Source of the DNA: Demequina sp.
GTDB taxonomy: Bacteria > Actinomycetota > Actinomycetes > Actinomycetales > Demequinaceae
Reading direction: 5' to 3'
Assembly (NCBI GenBank): GCA_030148645.1
Contig: JASBTB010000014.1
Location: forward strand, 1-64,000
Length of the DNA stretch: 64,000 nucleotides
This document shows, piece after piece, positions 46,719 through 55,905 of the stretch (position 1 is its first letter; the number at the start of each line of letters is the position of its first letter). The notes below the pieces were generated by a model that made no database searches, was not told where the DNA came from, and worked only from the letters and a program-made list of their open reading frames with translations. The translations under genes and the position numbers were made by a program.

Positions 46719-47497
46719 GCGTCGCCATCCCATCCGAGTCGACGTGTCACGGCCCGTACGGCGGCCGGCGGCAGTCCCGTGGGTCCTACGCCAAGGTGTT
46801 CCGCGGCGATGTCGAGCAGTGTTCGCGCGGCTGTCTCCGGCGACTGCGCGACCGCCTCGGCGATCTGTGCCGCGAGTTCTGGGTAGGCCCGTTCGACGCG
46901 TCGGAATCCGTCGAGGCGGTCAAGTGCTGCTGCCTCGTGCGACGCAAGGGTGGCACGAACGGCGCGTAGCAGTGCCGCGACGGCTTCGTTGCGAATGACG
47001 TTTCCGGCACTGACGCGCTCGCCGCGGCGCCACCGTCCGACTCCATGGAGGAGTTCGAAGAGGAAGACCGCAATGTCGCGGTCGGCGTCCGCTTCGTTCG
47101 CCGCAAACCGGCAGGAAGCGATCTCTGCCATGGTCTCCACTACGCCGCCACGGTCCAAGAGAACGAGATAGTCGTCGGCGACCCAGGTGCGCAGGCTTTC
47201 GAGAGTGGCGACACCCCACTCGACGAGGTGTCCGTTGCCGTAGACGGCCTTCCCGCCCCCGTGGTGCTCAACGGTCCGCAGGACAAGATCTTCAGGGTAG
47301 GGCAGCCAGGCGAGACCGTCGCGGAATACTGCTGTCGCTTCGGGCTTGGCGATGATGGCGATGTCGTGGTCCGACTACTCATCCACTCAAGAGGAGTCGG
47401 CCGTCGATCCCATGCCCACCACGCCCACCACGTCGCGTCGTGCCGACAACGTGGCGAGCACCCCCTGAAGCCACTCGTGGTGCTGTTCGGGTGTCAT
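46715..47497 (-). pseudogene. Nucleotidyltransferase-like gene with two in-frame stop codons
   Basis: Reading from ATG 47497 gives a 260-codon frame with TGA at codon 37 (47389-47387) and TAG at codon 41 (47377-47375). The stops fall in the catalytic motif: GMGSTADSS-stop-VDE-stop-SDHD. The family consensus there is R-VDEW-SDHD, so CGA became TGA and TGG became TAG, each by one transition. The downstream frame stays open and codes for a normal-looking protein (LAWLPYPEDLVLRTVEHHGG). The start codon overlaps the GH31 stop by ATGA, so it was part of the sugar operon. It overlaps the rnhB end by four bases, convergent. Confidence 0.8.
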
Positions 47498-49743
47498 GTC
47501 GCCGACGTGAACAGTGGGCCGAGCCTGTCCCAAGCAGACGCACGGACGTATACGGGCACCCTGTGGCGAGGCGTGTGAGTGGTGATGGTCTGTCCGCCCT
47601 CGACCGGCTCGCCCGTCCAGGCATCACGCCAGTCGCCGCGCGGCACGTACACGTCCCAGGACTCGCCTGGCGCGAGAACGGGGGCCACGAGCACGTCGTC
47701 GCCCAGCGTCCATTCGGGCGGCGCGGACCACACGGCCTGGTCGTCGGCATGGTCGAAGAACAGCGGGCGCATGAGTGGGCGCGAGGTGTCGACAGCCTTC
47801 TTCGCCTGCTCGGCGATGTAGGTCAGCAGCCGCTCGCGAAGAGCCACGATCTCCCGCACCTCGTCAATCACGGAGGCGTCGTCGGAGAGCTCAGCAATGT
47901 TCCACGGAGTGCGATCCCGCGAGGGAGTGCGGTGGTGGTTGAACTCCGAGTGGTATTGCATGATCGGCACAAACGCGCTCGCGGCGAAGGCGCGTACGTA
48001 GAGTTCGGCGTCGGGCACGGGCCCCGAGAAACCTGCGATGTCCCAACCCCAATAGACGATGCCCGATGCGGCGGCGTTGAGTCCCGCCCACATGGACCAG
48101 CGGAACGCGTCCCAGGTGGAGTTCTCGTCGCCTGCCCAGAACGCGCCGTGGGCCTGTGAGCCGGTGAATCCCGCACGCGAGAACGTTACCGGCGCTTTGC
48201 CGCATCGCCGCATGAGGTCGCCGTAGGCCTTCGCGTAGGCCACCGGGTTGAGGTTATTGGCCTCTGCGCCAGTGCGTCCGTCGCGATAGACCAGGTCGGA
48301 GCCCCACGCGTGTTCGCCGCCATCAGTCTTGAAGCCGTCCACGCCCATCTGCTCCACCAGGTAGCGGCGCTTCTGGGTCCACCACCGGGCCGCGTCGTCG
48401 TCAAGGAAGTTGGGCATGAGACTGAGGGGGAACCACCATCCGCGGTTGCGGTAGGGCCGCAGCGAACCGTCCGCGTGGCGCGTCCGGATGACGCGCCCCT
48501 CCCGGATCGCAGCATCGGCGTCGTGCCGGGTTTGACCCTTGGGGTGGGGCCGCATCTTGATCAGCGGGATCTGCCACAGCAACAGGCGCGTGTCCTGCGC
48601 GTGTAGCGAGTCCACCATCCCCTTGGGGTCGGGCCACGCGCCATCGGCAGGGTAGGTGAAGTCCTCCAGGCGCAAGGGACCGCCGTCTTCGCGGGGCTGG
48701 TACTGGGCGTCGCGCCATACCGTGAAGGTGCTTTCATCGCTCCAGGCTTCGATCACAATGGAGCCGACGGGGATCCCGTGCTGCGCATGCAATGCCGCTT
48801 GACGTTCCACCTCGGCCTGGGTGTTCCACTCGTTGCCGCTAGCCCACAGGCGCAGTACCCAGTCGGGAAGCTCCTTGGGGCGTCCGGCGTGCGCCAAGAA
48901 CGCGTCCAGCACCTGCGTGGGTGGGCCGCCAAAGGTGCGGACAGTCAGGGGCGTTGGTGCATCGGCGGGCGCGGCGGTTTCCGCTTCCACAGTGAGAAGG
49001 TTGGTAGCGGTCTCGCCGACGTCGAACCACACGCGCCGCGACGTGTCCACGTGAAATCCCCAGCCGGAGCCTCCCACCACGTGGGCAAACGGCATCGGCA
49101 TGTAGGTGCGGCGCATCGCGCCTTGGGACTTGTACTGTTCAAACACCACAGAGTCGAGGCTCGTGCCGCGGTGATCGAGGCGGTCGAAGCGCTCGCCAAA
49201 CCCGACGACGTGCTCCCCGTCGGCGAGGGGGAGCGAAAAGCGCACCGTTGCGACGTGGGTCGCGGTGCGCAGCGCCCGCACCGAACCGGAGACGACGCCG
49301 ACCGGGCCCTCTATCGCGACCAGCCCATCGGGCGCGTCTTCCCACCGTGCCACCTCGGCGTGAGAGATAGTGGTGAGGCGCGTGGTCTCGCCATCGGAGG
49401 CGCTGAGTCGGTACGACAGCGACACGGTGTCGGCGGCGACGTCGACAGTGGCCTCCCAGCCGCCCGACCTTCTGGCCACTTTGGCCTGGGCGGACGCGAG
49501 GTGGCCGCCATCGACCTGGTGGCCGCGCGCCAACCTCACGACCGGCGCGCAGCGCACGTCACGCGTGGAGCGGGAGCCGTCGGCGCGAGTCTCGGTCAGA
49601 TGGAGCATGACGGCGCGGACGTCGGCGGATGTGCGAGAGCCGATGCGCAGGCTCTCGCCCGCGATCGGTAGCACGGGCCAGCGTTGGTCGGTGTCGGCGG
49701 AGTACGGATGCCCCGAACCAAGGGGGCTGTGCTGGATCATCAT
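47494..49743 (-). CDS. Glycoside hydrolase family 31 (alpha-glucosidase/alpha-xylosidase type)
   Basis: A 749-residue enzyme with an N-terminal beta-sandwich, a TIM barrel and C-terminal beta domains. The nucleophile is Asp in MGVDGFKTDGGEHA (about residue 472) and the acid/base Asp in FWAGDENSTWDAF (about 539). GH31 enzymes release alpha-glucose or alpha-xylose from non-reducing ends. No signal peptide is seen, so it acts on imported oligosaccharides. ATG 49743 has GGAAGGGA upstream and overlaps the GH15 stop by ATGA. The exact sugar cannot be read from sequence. Confidence 0.92.
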   Translation of the reverse strand: MMIQHSPLGSGHPYSADTDQRWPVLPIAGESLRIGSRTSADVRAVMLHLTETRADGSRSTRDVRCAPVVRLARGHQVDGGHLASAQAKVARRSGGWEATVDVAADTVSLSYRLSASDGETTRLTTISHAEVARWEDAPDGLVAIEGPVGVVSGSVRALRTATHVATVRFSLPLADGEHVVGFGERFDRLDHRGTSLDSVVFEQYKSQGAMRRTYMPMPFAHVVGGSGWGFHVDTSRRVWFDVGETATNLLTVEAETAAPADAPTPLTVRTFGGPPTQVLDAFLAHAGRPKELPDWVLRLWASGNEWNTQAEVERQAALHAQHGIPVGSIVIEAWSDESTFTVWRDAQYQPREDGGPLRLEDFTYPADGAWPDPKGMVDSLHAQDTRLLLWQIPLIKMRPHPKGQTRHDADAAIREGRVIRTRHADGSLRPYRNRGWWFPLSLMPNFLDDDAARWWTQKRRYLVEQMGVDGFKTDGGEHAWGSDLVYRDGRTGAEANNLNPVAYAKAYGDLMRRCGKAPVTFSRAGFTGSQAHGAFWAGDENSTWDAFRWSMWAGLNAAASGIVYWGWDIAGFSGPVPDAELYVRAFAASAFVPIMQYHSEFNHHRTPSRDRTPWNIAELSDDASVIDEVREIVALRERLLTYIAEQAKKAVDTSRPLMRPLFFDHADDQAVWSAPPEWTLGDDVLVAPVLAPGESWDVYVPRGDWRDAWTGEPVEGGQTITTHTPRHRVPVYVRASAWDRLGPLFTSAT

Positions 49744-50846
49744 TGGTCGAGTTCCCTTCCGAGGCGGAGCACCATGGCGTGCGACCACAGCAGGGGTGTG
49801 GCAACCTCACCCCACTTGTCGATCCACTGGTGGCGGTGTTCGGGTGCCAGCAGGTGGCGGTCAACTTGTTCGGGAAGCTCGAGGGACGCGGTGGCCGTCG
49901 ACATCGCCCACGCGAGGTAATCGGCTGCGCGATCAGTGTCGCCGAGCGCGGCGCGCGCGAGGCCCGCGAAGCAGCTGAGCAGCGGCCACTGGCCGCCTCC
50001 GTAGAACGTGTCTGCGGCAAAGCGATGCATCCCGCCGTCCACGGCCAGTGCAGACTCGACCGCCTCGACGGTGGCTCGAGCGACCGGGTGGTCGGCGGGG
50101 ATGAAGCCGAGCGGTGCGATGAGGGCGGTGAGCGACGCGTCGACGGCCGTAGAGCCGACCCACTTGATGAGGTGGCCGTCGACCACCCCTTCCGTGAGGA
50201 CGACGCCGCGAATCGCAGCGGCGGTCGAGGCGGCGAGATGGGCGCGCGCCTGATCGAGCACGCCCATGCGGGACGCGGCCTCAAGACCGGCGCCGACGCA
50301 ACCGAGCGTCGACACGTGAATCTGTTCGTCGTGTTCCTCCCACCAGTCGAAGCAGGGGCGATCCCATGAGGAAACCAGGTAGTCGACTGTGAGGGCGACG
50401 GCGTCCGTGTAGGGGGAAAGGTCGACGCCGTGACGCGTCGCATGGGCGTCGAGCGCCCACAGCCAGGTGCCGAACCCGTCGAGTTGGAAGTCCCACCACT
50501 CGTCGCTGGCGCCGCGGTGACCGTCGAAGGTGAAGCGGGCGGGCAACATGTCGTGGTCGGCGAGCGGTTCACCCGCGCCTGCTGCCGCCACTGCCGCGCG
50601 AATGTCGTCGCGGTACAGGCGCACCACACGCGCGCACCACGCGAAGAAGGCGTCGACGGAGGCGACGTCGCCCGCCGCAGACATTCCGTCGGCGATGAAG
50701 GCGCCGTCGCGGAACCAACAGAATCCCTGATACGCGGGGAAGGTGGGGCTGGCCGGGTAGGCGCCCTCCGGGGTCTGGAGGGAGCGGATGAGGGCGCGGG
50801 AATGGTCGAGAAGGGCGCGATCGGGCAAGGATGCGACCGGGGTCAT
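49740..50846 (-). CDS. GH15-like glucoamylase/alpha-glucoside hydrolase
   Basis: A 368-residue (alpha/alpha)6-barrel protein. FCWFRDGAFIADGM and EWWDFQLDGFGTWLWAL are GH15 signatures, and CFDWWEEHDEQIHVST holds the general acid Glu. It is shorter than most GH15 enzymes and has no signal peptide or N-terminal beta-sandwich, so it is a cytoplasmic single-domain form. It is coupled to GH31 by ATGA. Together they should break imported alpha-glucans or related oligosaccharides to monosaccharides. Confidence 0.85.
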   Translation of the reverse strand: MTPVASLPDRALLDHSRALIRSLQTPEGAYPASPTFPAYQGFCWFRDGAFIADGMSAAGDVASVDAFFAWCARVVRLYRDDIRAAVAAAGAGEPLADHDMLPARFTFDGHRGASDEWWDFQLDGFGTWLWALDAHATRHGVDLSPYTDAVALTVDYLVSSWDRPCFDWWEEHDEQIHVSTLGCVGAGLEAASRMGVLDQARAHLAASTAAAIRGVVLTEGVVDGHLIKWVGSTAVDASLTALIAPLGFIPADHPVARATVEAVESALAVDGGMHRFAADTFYGGGQWPLLSCFAGLARAALGDTDRAADYLAWAMSTATASLELPEQVDRHLLAPEHRHQWIDKWGEVATPLLWSHAMVLRLGRELDQ

Positions 50847-50883
50847 GAGGGTACTCGATTCTGGACGTCGGGGTAGGCTCGCA

Positions 50884-50924
50884 GGGCCCGGTGGCGGCGA
50901 ATTCTGGGCGCCGCCACCGGGCCC
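50884..50924 (-). terminator. 16-bp hairpin between the binding-protein and GH15 genes
   Basis: GGGCCCGGTGGCGGCG (50884-50899) pairs perfectly with CGCCGCCACCGGGCCC (50909-50924) around a nine-base loop. On the transcribed strand it follows the binding-protein stop by nine bases and has no T-run. It may terminate part of the transcription or protect the binding-protein mRNA. Confidence 0.65.
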
Positions 50925-50932
50925 TCGTTGCG

Positions 50933-52204
50933 TCAGCCGAGGAGGTCGTTGATGCGTGAGGCGGCAGAGGCGATGGCGTCCTCCACCGACTTGCGACCTG
51001 CAGCTGCTTCCGTCAACTCGGCACCGACGATGTCCTGCATCTCGGCCTGGTTGTCGCCGATGACGGGTGGTAACGCAATGCCGTCGAGCGAGTCGAATAC
51101 GGCCTGACGATTGTCAGGCGCGCCCTGGTCGAGGTAGGTGGCCAGCAGCGCGTCGTCTGCGATGGCTGGGAGTTCCCAACCGGTGCTCAAACGTGTGTCC
51201 ACCATCACCTGAGAACTGGTGAGGTACTCGGCGAACTTCTGCGCCGCATCCGTGTTCGCCGAGTTCGCGGAGACGGCCACGGCGTTGGAGAACACGGCTG
51301 AAGCGTTGGTGGCATCGCCTGGTTCCACCGCGATGTCCCACGCGAAACTGCTGTCGGCGGCCGCGCCGAACATCCAGATGCCCGAGTGCCACATGGCAAG
51401 TTTGCCGTCGGCCCACAGGCTCGTGTCGAAGTCCGGGGTGCCGGCGCCCTGTTCGGCGGTGGGCATCGTCGACCCCGACTTGCCCACGAGCCACTGCGCA
51501 GCGGCAATACCCTCGGGCGAGTCGAACGCCACGGAGGTGCCGTCGTCGCTGAGGAACTGGCCGCCCGCCTGCACGAGTGCCTTGTAGAACTCGTAGTAGG
51601 AAATCGGCTGGTAGTCGCCCCACACTCCTGCGTCAGTGTCGGTCAACGCTTCGGCGGCCGCCTTCTCGTCAGCCCACGTCCACTCGGACGTCGGGTAGCC
51701 GATGCCTGCAGCATCGAAGAGGTCCTTGTTGAAAAACAGGACGACCGTCGAGAACGACGTCGGCAGCGCATAGGAGACGCCGTCGGTCTGGTATGCCGCG
51801 GCAATGTCGCCGCGGTACACCGAGGTGTCGACGCCCTCTAGGGCGGCGAAGGCGCCAGCCGACTGGTATGTCGGGTAGGTGGCGTACTCGATGTCGAACA
51901 CGTCGGCTGTGGTGCCAGCCGCCAGGTCGGTTTGGAGGGCGGTGAAGTAGTCGGCGTAGGGCAACGTCGTCACCTCGACGGTGATGCCGGGGTTGTCCGC
52001 CTCGAATGCAGAGACGATGGTGGCCAGGTTGTCTTCATTGCCGCCGTTCGAGATGAAGTTCGAATACGTGATGGTGACCGGCTCGGCTGAGCCGGAGGTG
52101 GCGTCCCCCGGTGATGCGGTGGGCTCGGCGCTCGACGAGCACGCAGTGAGCGCCAGTGCGAGGGCGGCGGCGATGCCGACCCCGGCGATTGCTGACTTTT
52201 TCAT
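50933..52204 (-). CDS. ABC sugar transporter substrate-binding lipoprotein (family 1)
   Basis: A 423-residue lipoprotein: signal peptide with lipobox LTAC, Cys22, then a Ser/Pro/Ala linker and a two-lobe binding fold (EPVTITYSNFISNGG and the EVTTLPYADYFTALQTDLAA region). Family 1 proteins bind malto- and other oligosaccharides and deliver them to MalF/MalG-type permeases. ATG 52204 follows GAAGGAA. No ATP-binding subunit is in the operon, so a shared MsiK-like ATPase elsewhere is expected. Confidence 0.93.
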   Translation of the reverse strand: MKKSAIAGVGIAAALALALTACSSSAEPTASPGDATSGSAEPVTITYSNFISNGGNEDNLATIVSAFEADNPGITVEVTTLPYADYFTALQTDLAAGTTADVFDIEYATYPTYQSAGAFAALEGVDTSVYRGDIAAAYQTDGVSYALPTSFSTVVLFFNKDLFDAAGIGYPTSEWTWADEKAAAEALTDTDAGVWGDYQPISYYEFYKALVQAGGQFLSDDGTSVAFDSPEGIAAAQWLVGKSGSTMPTAEQGAGTPDFDTSLWADGKLAMWHSGIWMFGAAADSSFAWDIAVEPGDATNASAVFSNAVAVSANSANTDAAQKFAEYLTSSQVMVDTRLSTGWELPAIADDALLATYLDQGAPDNRQAVFDSLDGIALPPVIGDNQAEMQDIVGAELTEAAAGRKSVEDAIASAASRINDLLG

Positions 52205-52237
52205 GGGATTTCCTTCGTTTTCTGGGTGGTGCCCGGG

Positions 52238-53053
52238 CTACTTGATTCCCGAGCCTGCTACGCCCTGAATGATGTACTTCTGGGCGAAGATGTAGAGGGC
52301 GAGCATGGGTATGATGCTCACCACGGAGCCGGCCATCATGACGTCCCATTGGGTGGTGAATTGCCCTTGGAGGGATGCCAGGGCGAGCGGCAAAGTCTTG
52401 AGTTCGTCGGAGCGCAGGATGACGAGCGGCCATAGGAACGCATTCCAACTGCTCATGAAGGCGAAGATGCCAAAGGTGGCCGTCGCAGGGCGGACGTTGG
52501 GCATGACGATCCGCGCGAACGTGTGGACATGGCTGGCGCCGTCCAACATGGCCGCCTCGTCGAGCTCGCGTGGCACCGTCGCCATCGCCTGGCGCAGCAG
52601 GAAGACGCCAAACGCGCTCGCCATCGATGGCAGCAGCACGCCGAGGTAGGAGTTCACTAGGCCAAGTGACTTCATCTGGTCGAACAGCGGCACCAGCAGC
52701 ACCTGCATCGGGATCATCATGGTCGCCAGGTACAGCGCGAACGCGGCACGCTTGCCCGGGAAATCGAAGCGACTGAACGCGTACGCAGCGAGTGCGGACG
52801 TGGTCACCTGGATAGCGGTCACAGCGATCGCGAGCCCCACCGAGTTGACCACGGAACGGCCGAAGCTGGTGGCGGAGAAGAGCGTGCGGTAGGCGTCAAG
52901 CGACGGTTCATCGGGGATGAGGTTCGGTGTCGCGGACAGGCCTGCACCAGATGTGACCGAGGTGATGACGGTCCACAGGAAGGGGAACACCATCGCCAGA
53001 GCGCCGACCGACAGGACGGACGCCAGGATCCATGAGCGCCTCGACCTAGGCAT
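52238..53053 (-). CDS. ABC sugar transporter permease, MalG-like
   Basis: A 271-residue membrane protein with six predicted helices. The EAA loop that contacts the ATPase is EAAMLDGASHVHTFARIVMP. It begins MPRSRRSWILASVLSVGALA. It overlaps the MalF-like gene by eight bases and lies 33 bases before the binding-protein gene. Confidence 0.92.
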   Translation of the reverse strand: MPRSRRSWILASVLSVGALAMVFPFLWTVITSVTSGAGLSATPNLIPDEPSLDAYRTLFSATSFGRSVVNSVGLAIAVTAIQVTTSALAAYAFSRFDFPGKRAAFALYLATMMIPMQVLLVPLFDQMKSLGLVNSYLGVLLPSMASAFGVFLLRQAMATVPRELDEAAMLDGASHVHTFARIVMPNVRPATATFGIFAFMSSWNAFLWPLVILRSDELKTLPLALASLQGQFTTQWDVMMAGSVVSIIPMLALYIFAQKYIIQGVAGSGIK

Positions 53054-54017
53054 AGTTCACCCACTTCCGTTCGCCGCGGATCTGGATCAGGGTGATCATG
53101 AGGATCACGGCGAACAGCAGCATCGACAGCGCGGACGCCATCCCAGCCTGGCCATACCGGAACGTCAGGTCGTACACACGCGCGACGACGACCTCGGACG
53201 AGCCGTTCGGTCCCCCTCCCGTCATCGCGTACACCTGGTCGAAGACCTGGAAGCCGTTGATGAGCGAGATGATCACCACAAAGAAGATTTGGGGCGACAG
53301 GAGCGGCAGCGTGACGGACCGCAGGCGGCTGAACCAGCCCACTCCATCGAGTGTGGCGGCCTCTTGAACGTCCGTGGGGATGGTCTGCAGTCCTGCGAGC
53401 AGGAGCACCATCACATAGCCGAGGTCTTTCCACGCCGACGCGAGGATGATCGACGGCATCGACCACGCGGGGTCCGTCCACCATCCGGGCCCGTCGATAC
53501 CGAAGTTCGCCAAGACGGTGTTGACGATGCCGACCGAAGGGTTGAGGAGCCAACGCCAGACGATCGCTACGGCGATCCACGAGGTGACGACGGGCAGGAA
53601 GTAGACGCCGCGAAGCAGGTTGCGGCCACGGAACGCACGGTTGAGTCCGAGGGCGAGCGTCAGGCCGCCGACGAAGGTCAGTGGAAGGGTGCCAGCGACG
53701 TAGTACAGCGTCTGACCGAACACCACGAGCGTGTCCGGGTCGGCGAAAAGGTCCCGATAGTTGCTGAGGCCGGTCCACCGCATAGGGCTGATGAGGTTCC
53801 ACGTGTGGAGGCTTGCCCAGGCTGCGCGGAACATCGGGACCACCACGAATGCGACCAAGGGTATGGCCGAGGGGGCAAGAAACAGGTACGCGATCGTTGC
53901 GGTCTTGGCGCGACGGGCTCGCGACGTCGGGCCAGGTCGACGCACGCGGCTCAGCGGCTTCGCCGGGTTTGGCGATACGGGGGCGGCTGCCGTGCCGACG
54001 GTGGCGCTGCGGTTCAC
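53046..54017 (-). CDS. ABC sugar transporter permease, MalF-like
   Basis: A 323-residue membrane protein with about six helices and an N-terminal cytoplasmic tail. The EAA loop is EAATLDGVGWFSRLRSVTLP. GTG 54017 overlaps the ROK stop by GTGA, and no strong ribosome-binding site is seen, so translation is coupled to the regulator. Confidence 0.92.
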   Translation of the reverse strand: MNRSATVGTAAAPVSPNPAKPLSRVRRPGPTSRARRAKTATIAYLFLAPSAIPLVAFVVVPMFRAAWASLHTWNLISPMRWTGLSNYRDLFADPDTLVVFGQTLYYVAGTLPLTFVGGLTLALGLNRAFRGRNLLRGVYFLPVVTSWIAVAIVWRWLLNPSVGIVNTVLANFGIDGPGWWTDPAWSMPSIILASAWKDLGYVMVLLLAGLQTIPTDVQEAATLDGVGWFSRLRSVTLPLLSPQIFFVVIISLINGFQVFDQVYAMTGGGPNGSSEVVVARVYDLTFRYGQAGMASALSMLLFAVILMITLIQIRGERKWVNYA

Positions 54018-55225
54018 GACGGGTCACTTGCGGCGGAGTCGATGAGTCGCGCGCGCACGAGCCTTCCCTGCTCGCCCGACACGCCGTCGGCGTCAAACGG
54101 GGTGGACAGCACGAGAGAGGCTGCGCCTTGGGCCCAGCGGTCGTCTTGCCAGCCCTCGACCGCGACCTCGATGCCCCTTTTGCGGGACATGACGGACGCC
54201 CGCAGGGCAGGCTCGAAGCCCATGGACCAGTGCGTCCACGACTCGGCTCCCTCGCCGAGGATGACGATCAGTTCGGGATCGAGAGTATTGACGACGCCAG
54301 CGATGGCGCGTCCCAAGAGGTGTCCCGCCTCCGCGAAGATGCGCTGCGCGGCCTCGTTTGCGCCGCTGGCGACCGTGGCGAGGGCGGTGATGCCCGCGTC
54401 GGCGCCGATGACGCCTTCGCGGCGAGCCGTCTCGATGAGCGCCGACTGGCCGATGAGCGACTCAAGGCATCCGAGCGCGCCGCACTGGCAGCGCGGCCCG
54501 TTCTCCGCCACGGGGATGTGCCCGATCTCGCCGGCATTTCCCGAGTGGCCGCGTACCACGGCGCCGCCAGCCACGATGCCTGCGCCGATGCCGGTTCCGA
54601 TCGTGACCACCAGGAAGTTGTCGTGACCGCGCCCTGTTCCAAACAGCGACTCCGCGAGAGCCAGAGCGTTGACGTTGTTGTCGATGAGCACGGGCAGGCC
54701 GGTCGCTTTGCGCAGGGCAAGACCCAAGGGTAGTTGGCTCCAGCCGAGTTGGGTTGAGTCGACCACTCCCGCACTTTGCTCGAGGACGTTGCCGGGCAGT
54801 CCTACGCCGACTCCCAGGAGGTTCGTGTGAGTGGAGTTGGCGCAGAAGTCGCTCACGGTGTCGGTCAGTCGCGCGAGCGCCATGGTGTGTCCCGCATCGA
54901 ATGGTTCCGTCGCGGTGCGGGTCACGACCCCGCCGAGGCCCACTTCGACGAGCGTGAGGTGATCCGGTGCGACCTTGACGCCGATGGCGCCGAAACTGCC
55001 AGCCGTTAGACCGAGTAACTGGGCTGGGCGCCCGCCACGGGACGGGCTGTGCTCGAGTTCCGTGAGTAGGCCGTCGCCAAGAAGGTCCCTGGTCAACTTG
55101 GTGATGAGGGCGGGGGACAGTCCGAGACTGCGAGCCAGGTCGGCGCGCGAGGAGGCGCCATGCGCGCCGATATGCGCGAGGATGGCTGCCCGATTGGTGT
55201 CGGTGCGGACCGAAGAAATCGCCAC
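54014..55225 (-). CDS. ROK-family transcriptional regulator of the sugar operon
   Basis: A 403-residue repressor. The N-terminal winged helix-turn-helix is ASSRADLARSLGLSPALITK (about 24-43), then the ROK sugar-binding domain with IGTGIGAGIVAGG and the zinc-binding RCQCGALGCLES. It should repress its operon until an inducer sugar binds. GTG 55225 follows AAAGGAG by seven bases. It is the first gene of the operon, so it probably controls itself through the repeats at 55243-55268. Confidence 0.92.
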   Translation of the reverse strand: MAISSVRTDTNRAAILAHIGAHGASSRADLARSLGLSPALITKLTRDLLGDGLLTELEHSPSRGGRPAQLLGLTAGSFGAIGVKVAPDHLTLVEVGLGGVVTRTATEPFDAGHTMALARLTDTVSDFCANSTHTNLLGVGVGLPGNVLEQSAGVVDSTQLGWSQLPLGLALRKATGLPVLIDNNVNALALAESLFGTGRGHDNFLVVTIGTGIGAGIVAGGAVVRGHSGNAGEIGHIPVAENGPRCQCGALGCLESLIGQSALIETARREGVIGADAGITALATVASGANEAAQRIFAEAGHLLGRAIAGVVNTLDPELIVILGEGAESWTHWSMGFEPALRASVMSRKRGIEVAVEGWQDDRWAQGAASLVLSTPFDADGVSGEQGRLVRARLIDSAASDPS

Positions 55226-55242
55226 AGTCGAACTCCTTTATT

Positions 55243-55268
55243 TACAACTAAAGAAAAACTACAACTAA
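55243..55268 (-). promoter_or_regulatory. Candidate ROK operator: 9-bp direct repeat in an AT-rich leader
   Basis: TACAACTAA occurs at 55243-55251 and 55260-55268, 17 bases apart, in an AT-rich stretch just before the ROK start. On the coding strand this reads TTAGTTGTA twice, like the TTAGTTT half-sites of XylR/NagC-type operators. Confidence 0.55.
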
Positions 55269-55346
55269 GTAGTAGGGCATGTCAATCGTGGCCCACTGCG
55301 GCGTCGCGGTGCCGCGTGGCGGCATGGCATGAGTGATGATGGGGGG

Positions 55347-55673
55347 GTGAGCAGCGAAGACCTGGAGAACTACGAGACCGAGGCTGAACTGGCCCTGTAC
55401 CGCGAGTACAGGGACATTGTCGGGCTGTTCCGCTACGTGGTGGAGACCGAGCGGCGCTTCTACCTGGCGAACAAGGTGGATCTCCAGGTGCGCTCCGCTG
55501 GCGCCGACATCTACTTCGAAGTCACCATGGCCGATGCCTGGGTGTGGGACGTCTACCGTTCCGCGCGGCTGGTCAAGAACGTGCGGGTGCTGACATTCAA
55601 GGACGTCAACGTGGAAGAGCTCGACCACGACGACGCTATGCCCGACATGCGTCAGTTGCGTGGCGGGCGCTAA
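55347..55673 (+). CDS. DUF2469 family protein
   Basis: A 108-residue protein conserved across actinobacteria (SSEDLENYETEAELALYREY, FRYVVETERRFYLANKV). Its function is unknown; it is acidic and soluble. It is usually placed between rnhB and yraN. GTG 55347 gives the typical N-terminus; ATG 55329 is in frame but adds non-conserved residues. Confidence 0.88.
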   Translation: MSSEDLENYETEAELALYREYRDIVGLFRYVVETERRFYLANKVDLQVRSAGADIYFEVTMADAWVWDVYRSARLVKNVRVLTFKDVNVEELDHDDAMPDMRQLRGGR

Positions 55674-55905
55674 AACTCGACAGCGGGCGCCTGCTCGGCC
55701 TGGCTCGGGTACACCGATGTGCGAGCGCGGCGTGTTGACGCCACCGTGACGCTCCCCAAGGTCGCGGCGACACCCCCACGAAGGCGCCGCCGCGTCGGAG
55801 ACTTGGTCGTACCCAGGTTGCCTGCGGCGGCGTCTTCCCCAGCCGTGCCTGCGTGCACCCGCAGTCGAGTCCGCAGCCCCGCCACGGTAGTGGGGGAGGT
55901 GGCAC

